Positions 52,899 through 59,229 of a stretch of 64,000 bases of DNA are shown here, in pieces (position 1 is the stretch's first letter; every line of letters starts with the position of its first letter). The DNA lies in assembly GCF_014697425.1 (NCBI RefSeq), contig NZ_JACJRU010000001.1, positions 310,001 through 374,000 on the forward strand. The letters are read 5' to 3'. The notes under the pieces are model-generated. The model did not search any database. It worked only from the letters and a program-made list of their open reading frames with translations, and had not been told where the DNA came from. This DNA comes from Nostoc sp. FACHB-110. Lineage in GTDB: Bacteria > Cyanobacteriota > Cyanobacteriia > Cyanobacteriales > Nostocaceae. The translations under genes were made by a program, and so were the position numbers.

Positions 52899-52921
52899 AA
52901 CCCTTGGGTTCCTCAAGGGTT
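52899..52921 (+). terminator. Terminator after the VapE gene
   Basis: AACCCTTG (52899-52906) and CAAGGGTT (52914-52921) with a 7 nt loop, then TTATTAT. It separates the helicase gene from the iteron region. Confidence 0.75.
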
Positions 52922-52978
52922 TTATTATGGCTGTTTCGCTTTAATGCGCTTAATCAGAATGATTTAGTTACCCTATAA

Positions 52979-53336
52979 TGTCCTATGTGTCCTGTGACTG
53001 TCCTATGTAGTTACTAGAGCATAGGACAGATGAAATATGGTCATAGTAGGGGTTTCAGATATATTGTCCTATGTGTCCTATGTGTCCTATGAGAAATAGA
53101 AAAGTATATGAACTATAAGTATACTAGGTAATGGCTGATACCATTAATACTTGTATCAGGGGTAAACCTAGCATTTTACATAGGACACATAGGACAACTT
53201 CTAGAACCTTTGCAGGGTAAGCTTTCTAGCTGTCCTATATTTTTATTATCATAGGACAGCATAGGACACATAGGACAGTTTCTAAAGTCTAAAGGGTTAA
53301 ACTCTAGAATAAATAAGGGTTTCAGGCTGTCCTATG
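52979..53336. repeat. Iteron array TGTCCTATG, putative replication origin
   Basis: Fourteen copies of TGTCCTATG in 358 bp, two with one substitution. Plus strand: 52979, 52988 (G variant), 52999, 53065, 53074, 53083 (three perfectly tandem), 53231 (A variant) and 53328. Minus strand: 53020, 53179, 53188, 53250, 53260 and 53269. Clusters of direct copies face inverted copies across AT-rich DNA. There is no gene here. Position beside a VapE replicase is as expected for an iteron origin. Confidence 0.75.
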
Positions 53337-53343
53337 ACATAAA

Positions 53344-53862
53344 TCACTCTACATCACATCTATCAGAGTTAAACATAGTTGGCTGGGCTGACTTGGCGAT
53401 TGCCTCAGTTCCCATTGCCGCATAAGGGTACATAGATAGTATTTCATTGAGTTCATGTATACCTTCAGGCGGTAAAACTTGTATTAGCCCGGTATACTCG
53501 GTATTTTGAAAATCTTGCCTAGTCCGCCACAGGTGGAGGTTATTCTTCTCAAAGATTCTTATGACCTCATCCCGATCAGCAACCATTACATAAGCCAAAG
53601 CATTATCAGTAGTTTTGAACTGGTAAACAATAGCACCTGCTAAAATCCCCACTGTGTAAACCTTGCATTTAGCCTTATCAAATGTTTCTTGGCTAGGTTG
53701 GTCTAGTGGCTCATCCCCTTCTGATAGGTTTTGTTCTTGTACAGGGGTTCTATGATAAGTGTTTATACTTTGAATAATAAAGAGTGGTATTGAAATCAAT
53801 GCGCCAATGATAGCCGCCTTCTTAGGATTTTTCTCAACAAAAGCTAGTAGTTTGTCTAGCAT
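53344..53862 (-). CDS. Membrane-anchored hypothetical protein of the element
   Basis: 172 aa. Residues 15-32 are a membrane helix (KAAIIGALISIPLFIIQSI) after a basic N-terminus, followed by a polar linker rich in Glu, Pro and Gln and a mixed alpha-beta globular end (KCKVYTVGILAGAIVYQFKT, then ALAYVMVADRDEVIRIFEKN). The topology suggests a small inside segment and the domain exposed on the far side. I do not recognise the family. It ends 8 bp from the iteron array and reads away from the other genes, so it is accessory cargo or an origin-linked function. Confidence 0.65.
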   Translation of the reverse strand: MLDKLLAFVEKNPKKAAIIGALISIPLFIIQSINTYHRTPVQEQNLSEGDEPLDQPSQETFDKAKCKVYTVGILAGAIVYQFKTTDNALAYVMVADRDEVIRIFEKNNLHLWRTRQDFQNTEYTGLIQVLPPEGIHELNEILSMYPYAAMGTEAIAKSAQPTMFNSDRCDVE

Positions 53863-53991
53863 AAGAGTATCTAATATTACTCATATTAGTCTATGCTTGG
53901 TATTAGCCAAGGTCAAGACTGCTTTGCTCTACTACTTATTTACTATTAGGATTAAATAATATACTTAGATAATATATAACCCATTAATAAA

Positions 53992-54013
53992 CCCCTCCAG
54001 ATACCTAGAGGGG
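53992..54013. terminator. Hairpin between the 53344 and 54094 genes
   Basis: CCCCTC (53992-53997) pairs with GAGGGG (54008-54013). It lies in the 230 bp gap and may act as a terminator or REP-like hairpin. Confidence 0.45.
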
Positions 54014-54063
54014 CTGCTTGTTATATTTAGTGGTTTACTATATTTCCTTAATCAGTCAATAAA

Positions 54064-54087
54064 GACCCCTAGGGAACCCTAGAGGTC
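54064..54087 (-). terminator. Terminator after the 54094 gene
   Basis: GACCCCTAGGG (54064-54074) and CCCTAGAGGTC (54077-54087) pair with one mismatch. On the minus strand TTTATTG follows. It lies 6 bp past the stop. Confidence 0.75.
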
Positions 54088-54093
54088 AAAGAC

Positions 54094-54732
54094 CTAATCA
54101 AACAATGCCTGGATGTACATAGCATCATCTAAGGTTAACCCTTCTATCTCTGGTAACTCCTGAGTAGCCTGTTCAGCCTCAATGATGCGCTTAAGTAATG
54201 GTAAAACTCTGGTCTTTACTTCCCCAATCTGGGCATAAGCTGGGAATGCTGTAGGGTCTTCAAAATGAAAGCTAAGTAACTCATAGAACCAACAGTCAGT
54301 ACCAAAAGGGTCATTGGCTAACTCGCCTAAGATGGAGCCAAATACAATCTCCAGATACAGCTTCTCAGGGTCTTGGTATTGCTTACCCTTGTACAATAAA
54401 CCTCCATTGCCAATAAAAGCAGTCTGGCATTCAACCCCATACCAGCTATGGCTAATCAGTTTAATAACTGTACTGATAAAGAAACTTAGCTGATCATCAG
54501 TATCCTGGTAGACCTCTTTATACTTTCTATAGACATCAAAGAAGACATCTGGGGTAAGCTTACCTAGCTTAATACTATGGTCTAAGTACTGTTCTAGGAA
54601 CCTTACCAGCTTAACCTTAGAGTTCCATTCAAAAGCCTTAGCCTTAGCCTTCTCAGCTTCCTGTTGGGCTTTCTGAATCTGTAAAGCAGCTAACTGTTCT
54701 GCCTGTTGTTTAATCTGTTGTTCTAGGTTCAT
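54094..54732 (-). CDS. Hypothetical protein of the element
   Basis: 212 aa. The N-terminal 35 residues are a Gln/Ala/Lys-rich coiled coil (MNLEQQIKQQAEQLAALQIQ); the rest is an acidic, aromatic-rich globular part with no recognised motif (HSIKLGKLTPDVFFDVYRKY, FYELLSFHFEDPTAFPAYAQ). There is no membrane segment. It reads towards the iteron side from a promoter facing the RHH gene at 54826. It could be an anti-host or packaging-interference protein, as is common for satellite cargo, but nothing in the sequence shows this. Confidence 0.65.
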   Translation of the reverse strand: MNLEQQIKQQAEQLAALQIQKAQQEAEKAKAKAFEWNSKVKLVRFLEQYLDHSIKLGKLTPDVFFDVYRKYKEVYQDTDDQLSFFISTVIKLISHSWYGVECQTAFIGNGGLLYKGKQYQDPEKLYLEIVFGSILGELANDPFGTDCWFYELLSFHFEDPTAFPAYAQIGEVKTRVLPLLKRIIEAEQATQELPEIEGLTLDDAMYIQALFD

Positions 54733-54825
54733 ACCTATCTGTTCCTACTAGGGTTAACTATCTGGATTTAGTCAACCTACTTTGGCTGACAAAATACCTA
54801 TAGAAACCAATAGAGGATTACTAAG

Positions 54826-55083
54826 ATGGCTAAGGGTAACAGAGTATCAATCCGCTTAACTGAGAGCGATCGGGAATGGCTAGAAGACTTATCAGCTAAG
54901 TCTGGGTTAACCCTAACAGAGGTTATTAGGGAAGTATTAAAGATAGCCAGGATGTCTAATGAGTCAGCTAGGGCTTATCATGATTGCCTTGAGTACCTTT
55001 CTGGGTTGGAGCCTGAGAACTTTCTAAGCCAGCTAGATGAGCTAATCAGCCAGCTACAGGAGGTCAAGGCTAATGGTAAATAG
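54826..55083 (+). CDS. Ribbon-helix-helix regulator
   Basis: 85 aa. MAKGNRVSIRLTESDREWLE begins with the RHH basic strand (RVSIRLT), then helix 1 (SDREWLEDLSAKSG) and helix 2 (TLTEVIREVLKIARM). The C-terminal half (YLSGLEPENFLSQLDELISQ) is a helical oligomerisation or partner segment. It is divergent from the 54094 gene and overlaps the following gene by 11 bp. It is probably the regulator of this small operon. Confidence 0.75.
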   Translation: MAKGNRVSIRLTESDREWLEDLSAKSGLTLTEVIREVLKIARMSNESARAYHDCLEYLSGLEPENFLSQLDELISQLQEVKANGK

Positions 55084-55630
55084 GAGATGTTCAATATGCC
55101 GATTAGACCCTGATAAGTTGGCTGAGTTCAACCAAAGGGTAGCTATGGGTTTACCTGCCTCAGCCCTAGCTGATTACCTAGGGACTCAGGGTATCTCTGT
55201 TACTCCCCAGAATATCTATAACCATTTTAAGCATTCTAAGAAACCAGCCAAGCCAGTAAGCTCAGAGGTACTAATACCTACCAAGGTTGCTAAGTTGGTA
55301 TCTGAGGATGGCTTAACCTCTGATGAGAGACAAGTCAGGTTACTAGATATAGCTTGTAATATGGCGGATGGGTTGTATGACCAGTACCAGCAGAATAAAT
55401 CCCTCAGGGTATCTAGAGAGCTTAGAGAATGGCTTGATGTCTCTAACAGGATTATTAGGGATAGACAAGACAGAGAAGGACTACCAGAGACTGAGGTTAA
55501 CATCCAAATAACTATGGAAAGTCTGGAGGAATCCTTAGGGCTACCAGAGGATGACCTAAAGTTTGACCCTAAAGATGCTACCCATAGCCTAAGAATAGCC
55601 CTAGCACCTAGACCAGATGATGAGGAGTAA
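55073..55630 (+). CDS. Cys-containing HTH-like protein of unknown function
   Basis: 185 aa. The start MVNRRCSICRLDPDKLAEFN has a CxxC pair, followed by helices ADYLGTQGISVTPQNIYNHF with the Y-x-H-F of many HTH modules (a pattern like zinc-ribbon-HTH or terminase-small-subunit-like DNA binders). The middle is charged and helical (SRELREWLDVSNRIIRDRQD), and the end is acidic (APRPDDEE). It is coupled to the RHH gene (ATG inside the previous codons). In phage satellites a TerS-like protein redirects packaging; that is a speculative analogy here. Confidence 0.6.
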   Translation: MVNRRCSICRLDPDKLAEFNQRVAMGLPASALADYLGTQGISVTPQNIYNHFKHSKKPAKPVSSEVLIPTKVAKLVSEDGLTSDERQVRLLDIACNMADGLYDQYQQNKSLRVSRELREWLDVSNRIIRDRQDREGLPETEVNIQITMESLEESLGLPEDDLKFDPKDATHSLRIALAPRPDDEE

Positions 55631-55757
55631 GTTATCTAACCCTTAGCCAACCATCAGCTAACTATTTCGATGGCTGGCGAAATCTTTCTAGAATGAGAAT
55701 CATTATTATTTCTAATGTTCAAACATGAGTAATCCTCATATTGACTATCTAGTAGTA

Positions 55758-55788
55758 AGGACATAAGGGATTACTCTAATGTCCTAAT
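55758..55788. promoter_or_regulatory. Inverted AGGACAT / TGTCCTA pair upstream of the 55870 gene
   Basis: AGGACAT (55758-55764) and TGTCCTAATG (55780-55789) form an inverted pair 80-110 bp before the 55870 ATG. The same heptamer occurs at both element ends and in the origin array, so it may be an operator for an element-wide regulator. Confidence 0.5.
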
Positions 55789-55794
55789 GCAAAG

Positions 55795-55825
55795 CCCCTT
55801 AAGTATCTGCGAAATACTCAAGGGG
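55795..55825. terminator. Hairpin before the 55870 gene
   Basis: CCCCTTAAGTAT (from 55795) pairs with ATACTCAAGGGG (to 55825), with one mismatch. It could end the 55073 transcript, or act as a leader attenuator of the 55870 gene. Confidence 0.55.
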
Positions 55826-55869
55826 TACTAGTAAACAAGTATAGGGTTACAGCCCTAAAGGATTAAACA

Positions 55870-56256
55870 ATGTTTGGTAAGAATGCTCAGTACAGTTATT
55901 ATAGCACATCTGGGGTAGTTTGTATAGTCCCTAGACCCTCTTTAGCCTCTGTTAATATCAAGGATGGTCAGCCTGTATCTGTTAACTATCCTACTAAAAG
56001 CCATTATGGGGAAGTAGTTAAGTTTTTCTATGACCTTAAGGGTATCCAGGTAGAAGACTACAAGCGCATCCAGCCTACCCTGTTAGTCTATGAGTTAGCT
56101 AATGGTACTCTGTTATCTGCCAGTAAGGAAGTTATAGAAGCCTCCCAGGTTAGCCATACTTCTGGTTATCACACCCAATGCTATATCCATCAGATCAAGG
56201 ATTTACAGGTATTGGATAAGCTACCCTTAGAGGCTCCATCAGTAGTCTTTGAATAG
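55870..56256 (+). CDS. Hypothetical protein of the element
   Basis: 128 aa: MFGKNAQYSYYSTSGVVCIV, beta-rich by eye, with SHYGEVVKFFYDLKGIQVED and late TLLVYELANGTLLSASKEV, resembling no family I can name. There is no signal or membrane segment. It is convergent with the integrase gene, and a bidirectional terminator separates them. Confidence 0.6.
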   Translation: MFGKNAQYSYYSTSGVVCIVPRPSLASVNIKDGQPVSVNYPTKSHYGEVVKFFYDLKGIQVEDYKRIQPTLLVYELANGTLLSASKEVIEASQVSHTSGYHTQCYIHQIKDLQVLDKLPLEAPSVVFE

Positions 56257-56264
56257 CCCTTAGA

Positions 56265-56288
56265 AGCCCTTAGAGATCGCTAAGGGCT
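56265..56288. terminator. Bidirectional terminator between the 55870 gene and the integrase gene
   Basis: AGCCCTTAG (56265-56273) and CTAAGGGCT (56280-56288) form a perfect 9 bp stem with a 6 nt loop and TTT on the right. It serves two convergent genes. Confidence 0.8.
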
Positions 56289-56295
56289 TTCTAGT

Positions 56296-57387
56296 TTATA
56301 TGGGTACACTCGGCAGATTAGGTCTATTAACCATGTGACCATAGTTTCTCATGACCATAGTATTATCACTATGTCCTAGCAGATAAGCTACACCAGTGAT
56401 AGGTATACCCTGGTCTATGGCATGACTAGCCATTGTGTGCCTAGTGGTGTAAGGTTTCCTGTAGGGTATGCCTTGGGCTTTCAGTACCTTAGTCCATTGC
56501 CTACACCTAAAGTTATCAGCATCTATGATACAGCCTTGAGGAGTAGTGAAGACCAGGGTATCAGGGTTAACCTTGGCAGGTCTAAGAAACATTAACAGAG
56601 CTTGTAACTCTAGGGACATGGGTAAATACCTAATGTTTCCTGTCTTAGTCTCTTTCCTAACCCTGCGGTAGCCATTCCCTGTTAGGTCTTTGGGTAAACT
56701 TTCCTTGATAGTTATCTCTGACCTATCAAAGTCCACATGACCCCAAAGTAACCCAATAGCCTCAGAAGTCCTAACCCCAGTAGCCAGTAGAAATCTAACA
56801 AAGGGGCTATAGTGTGGTGCTAGTTCATCAAAGCCAGCCAGTATGGCTCTAATCTCTGTCTGGGTAAATGGCTTGATTTCCTTAGGGTTATCTTTCTTGG
56901 GCTTAAGATTTTCATAGGGGTTAACCTCTAGCCAGCCTTTAGCTACTGCCCATTTACCACAAGCCCTAACAAGGCTTAAGCGGTCTTTGTAGGTTCTAGG
57001 TGAAATGTTAGCCTGAGTTAACCAGCTAGTTTCTGTTAATCCTGGGTTAGCCTTGGTTATCATCCGCCTAACCCATTTATAATGATTGGCTTTGGTAGCT
57101 GGCGGAAGGTCTAAGGACTCTACCCAGGTATCCCAGAGTTCTAATAAGGTCTTAGGCTGTGTCTTGGTTAATGCCTTAGGTTCTAACCTGTAGCGATTTA
57201 GGGTAGGGTCAAAGTGACCAGCTAGAATATCATTCTGTATCTGTGTGGCGATCGCTCTGGCAACAGCCATATCCCTTTTATCATCATAGTGGCTGCCTGG
57301 GACTGGGTTAAAACTGTATCTTTTACCGCCAAAGCTAAACTTAAGCTGAATAGACCCATTATTGTTAACTGGCTTAATCTCTCTCAT
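56296..57387 (-). CDS. Tyrosine recombinase (integrase)
   Basis: 363 aa. The N-terminal arm-type DNA-binding part (GSIQLKFSFGGKRYSFNPVP, with ARAIATQIQNDILAGHFDPT) is DUF3596-like. The core-binding helical domain is about 80-165. Catalytic residues: Arg206 (ATGVRTSEAIGLLW), a Lys in KETKTGNIRYLP, Arg316 (YTTRHTMAS; the His of HxxR is Tyr here), His339 (LLGHSD) and Tyr349 (MRNYGHM). It would catalyse site-specific integration and excision at tRNA-Ala. Its start (57387) is 78 bp from attR. AGGA of the ribosome-binding region lies inside the reverse complement of a TGTCCTA site, suggesting self-control. Confidence 0.93.
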   Translation of the reverse strand: MREIKPVNNNGSIQLKFSFGGKRYSFNPVPGSHYDDKRDMAVARAIATQIQNDILAGHFDPTLNRYRLEPKALTKTQPKTLLELWDTWVESLDLPPATKANHYKWVRRMITKANPGLTETSWLTQANISPRTYKDRLSLVRACGKWAVAKGWLEVNPYENLKPKKDNPKEIKPFTQTEIRAILAGFDELAPHYSPFVRFLLATGVRTSEAIGLLWGHVDFDRSEITIKESLPKDLTGNGYRRVRKETKTGNIRYLPMSLELQALLMFLRPAKVNPDTLVFTTPQGCIIDADNFRCRQWTKVLKAQGIPYRKPYTTRHTMASHAIDQGIPITGVAYLLGHSDNTMVMRNYGHMVNRPNLPSVPI

Positions 57388-57388
57388 C

Positions 57389-57407
57389 TGTCCTAGTGAT
57401 GTCCTAA
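57389..57407 (+). promoter_or_regulatory. Two TGTCCTA sites upstream of the integrase and near attR
   Basis: TGTCCTAG (57389-57396) and TGTCCTAA (57400-57407), spaced 11 bp, 59-77 bp from the 27 bp crossover block. This mirrors the left end (53-80 bp). Confidence 0.65.
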
Positions 57408-57465
57408 AGGCATCATCAAGACAGTTAGGGAACCTCTACAGTTAAAGGTTTAACCCTTTAGGATG

Positions 57466-57514
57466 GCTGCGATCGCACCGCAGAGGTCAGGGATTCGAGT
57501 TCCCTATTCTCCAT
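57466..57514 (+). repeat. attR: orphan 3' half of tRNA-Ala
   Basis: 49 bp matching attL; it starts at GCTGCG in the anticodon stem. The T-stem reads AGGGA TTCGAGT TCCCT, with full Watson-Crick pairing, unlike the G-U pairing copy at attL. It is not a complete tRNA: no acceptor 5' strand or D-arm precedes it. Confidence 0.9.
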
Positions 57515-57893
57515 TCATAACATAAAGCGACAAATTATTTGCCGAACGCACTAACTAAAATGCTGTGCGATCGCAGCACTCTTTTCAAGTATTGTAATAA
57601 TTTATACTAAGTTACTTTGCGGCAATAGTAGTATTCCTACTCTCTAGATTACTATCTTTGACTGCAACTTGGTATCAAGTATACTCTTTAACTATTTTAA
57701 AGTCTGGTTAGTGTGCGTAAATAACCTCTATATACTTTCTAGCTCAATGGTTATCCTTGCCACCGCTAATGCCGTCTTCACACTCAGGCATACCCTATCC
57801 TCTACACCCTGTTGCTGACGAGGGTAAGGCGTGATTATACAGGTATAGTTTTATATATATGTGTTTTTTTACGTTAAATTTGGGTAAATTGTC
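57515..57893. other. Intergenic region right of attR
   Basis: 379 bp holding the second MITE-like copy (57604-57675) and the promoter region of the ATPase-STAND pair. No ORF recognised. Confidence 0.6.
57604..57675. repeat. MITE-like inverted-repeat element, copy B
   Basis: The 72 bp unit has ends ATACTAAGTTAC (57604-57615) and GCAACTTGGTAT (57664-57675). In reverse orientation it aligns with copy A at 17764-17846, including the shared internal TCAAAGATAGTAA segment. Confidence 0.65.
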
Positions 57894-59198
57894 ATGAAAC
57901 TGGACTTAAAGAGGTTTTATCAGGCGTGCAACCCAATGAAAACCCTGGTTGTGAGTAAGCCGGAGGATCGACAATATTATATAGATTTCTCTAAGGTGCG
58001 TGGTAGCAAGATTATTAACGAATTAGGCAGAACCATTAGCCGACTTTCGCCTGATGAACCTACTTGTCAATTATTTACTGGACATATTGGCTGTGGTAAA
58101 TCTACAGAGTTGCTGAAACTGAAATTAGAGTTAGAACAGCAGGGATTTCATGTAGTTTACTTTGAATCTAGCCAAAGTCTAGATACGGCTGATGTAGATG
58201 TTACGGATATTTTGTTAGCTATAGCTCGTGAAGTAGGTCAAAGTCTAGAAGCAGTTAAGATTAACCTTAAGCCTGGATACTTTCAAAACCTATTTAGGGA
58301 AGTGGCGGAATTTTTGCAGACACCTTTAGATATTGGGGTAGAGGCTGAGTTGTCGGTGGGAATTGGGAAAATTACTGCTAAAACAAAAGATAGTCCTAAC
58401 TTGCGATCGCAATTGCGGCAATATCTAGAACCCCGCACTAATGGTATTCTAGAATCTATCAATAAAGAAATACTCAAACCTGCAATTGACAAGCTAAAAC
58501 AGCAAGGTAAACAAGGTTTAGTTGTCATTATTGATAACCTTGACCGTATTGATAATACCTTAAAAGGTTACGGTCAAATTCAGCCAGAATATTTATTTGT
58601 GGAACGTGGCGAACAGTTAAACCAGCTAAGTTGTCACGTTGTTTATACAATTCCCTTGGTATTACTTTTCTCCAACACTTTAGGTAGATTAACAAATCGC
58701 TTTGGAGTTGACCCCAAGGTTTTACCAATGGTTCCGGTAAAACTGCGGGATGGAACTAGATCCTCCGAGGGAATGAGATTATTGCAACAAATGGTGATGG
58801 TAAGGGCTTTTCCTGGGGTGAGTTGGGAACAAAGCCAGCATTTAATTACAGAAGTGTTTGATAACCCTGAGACCTTAGAAAGACTGTGCTTAGTTAGTGG
58901 TGGTCATTTGCGGAATTTGTTAATGATATTATTTCGCTGTCTTCAGCAAGATGATCCTCCCATTTCTAGGGAGTGTTTAGAAAGCGTGATTAAAAAACGT
59001 TGCAATGAACTGACTTTAGCTATTACCCCTGATGAATGGGAAGTGCTGCGTGAGGTAGCGAGGGTGAAAACTTTAAGAGGTCATGAAAATTACGAATTAT
59101 TATTGCGTAGTATGTTTGTATTTGAATATCGGGATGATGATAGTTCCTGGTTTGATATTAATCCTATTTTGGCAGAGGCTAGGGATTTTCAGTTATGA
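57894..59198 (+). CDS. P-loop ATPase paired with a STAND-WD40 protein
   Basis: 434 aa. Walker A is LFTGHIGCGKSTELL (63-71) and Walker B is LVVIIDNLDRID (about 210-220), followed by VVYTIPLVLLF, a sensor-like strand. The C-terminal third is helical with a winged-helix look (PDEWEVLREVARVK). The layout is that of KAP/ORC-like P-loop ATPases. Its stop is 31 bp before the start of the STAND gene, so the two are probably one operon. The role may be signal relay or defence; that is not shown by sequence. Confidence 0.8.
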   Translation: MKLDLKRFYQACNPMKTLVVSKPEDRQYYIDFSKVRGSKIINELGRTISRLSPDEPTCQLFTGHIGCGKSTELLKLKLELEQQGFHVVYFESSQSLDTADVDVTDILLAIAREVGQSLEAVKINLKPGYFQNLFREVAEFLQTPLDIGVEAELSVGIGKITAKTKDSPNLRSQLRQYLEPRTNGILESINKEILKPAIDKLKQQGKQGLVVIIDNLDRIDNTLKGYGQIQPEYLFVERGEQLNQLSCHVVYTIPLVLLFSNTLGRLTNRFGVDPKVLPMVPVKLRDGTRSSEGMRLLQQMVMVRAFPGVSWEQSQHLITEVFDNPETLERLCLVSGGHLRNLLMILFRCLQQDDPPISRECLESVIKKRCNELTLAITPDEWEVLREVARVKTLRGHENYELLLRSMFVFEYRDDDSSWFDINPILAEARDFQL

Positions 59199-59229
59199 CA
59201 ACTAAACGGACTGGATATAATCTCTGTGT

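Larger units (their letters stand above)
49882..57514. mobile_element. 7.6 kb integrative element in tRNA-Ala, with integrase, VapE helicase and iteron origin
   Basis: It is bounded by a 49 bp direct repeat: attL 49882-49930, inside the intact tRNA, and attR 57466-57514, an orphan 3' tRNA half. The first 27 bp are identical, and the rest differ at three positions. A tyrosine integrase gene lies 78 bp inside attR. Between them are a VapE-type helicase gene, four small ribbon-helix-helix-type genes, other small unknown genes, and a TGTCCTATG array. Arg codons in these genes are mostly AGA/AGG, unlike the neighbours. No capsid, portal, relaxase or type IV secretion genes were seen. The best reading is a small integrated replicating island, satellite-like or plasmid-like. 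Confidence 0.88.

Noticed and set aside
52979..53336. CRISPR array
   Set aside because: Repeats are 9 bp, in both orientations, with irregular spacing.
57466..57514. Second tRNA-Ala gene
   Set aside because: Only the 3' part from the anticodon stem is present; no acceptor 5' strand or D-arm precedes it.
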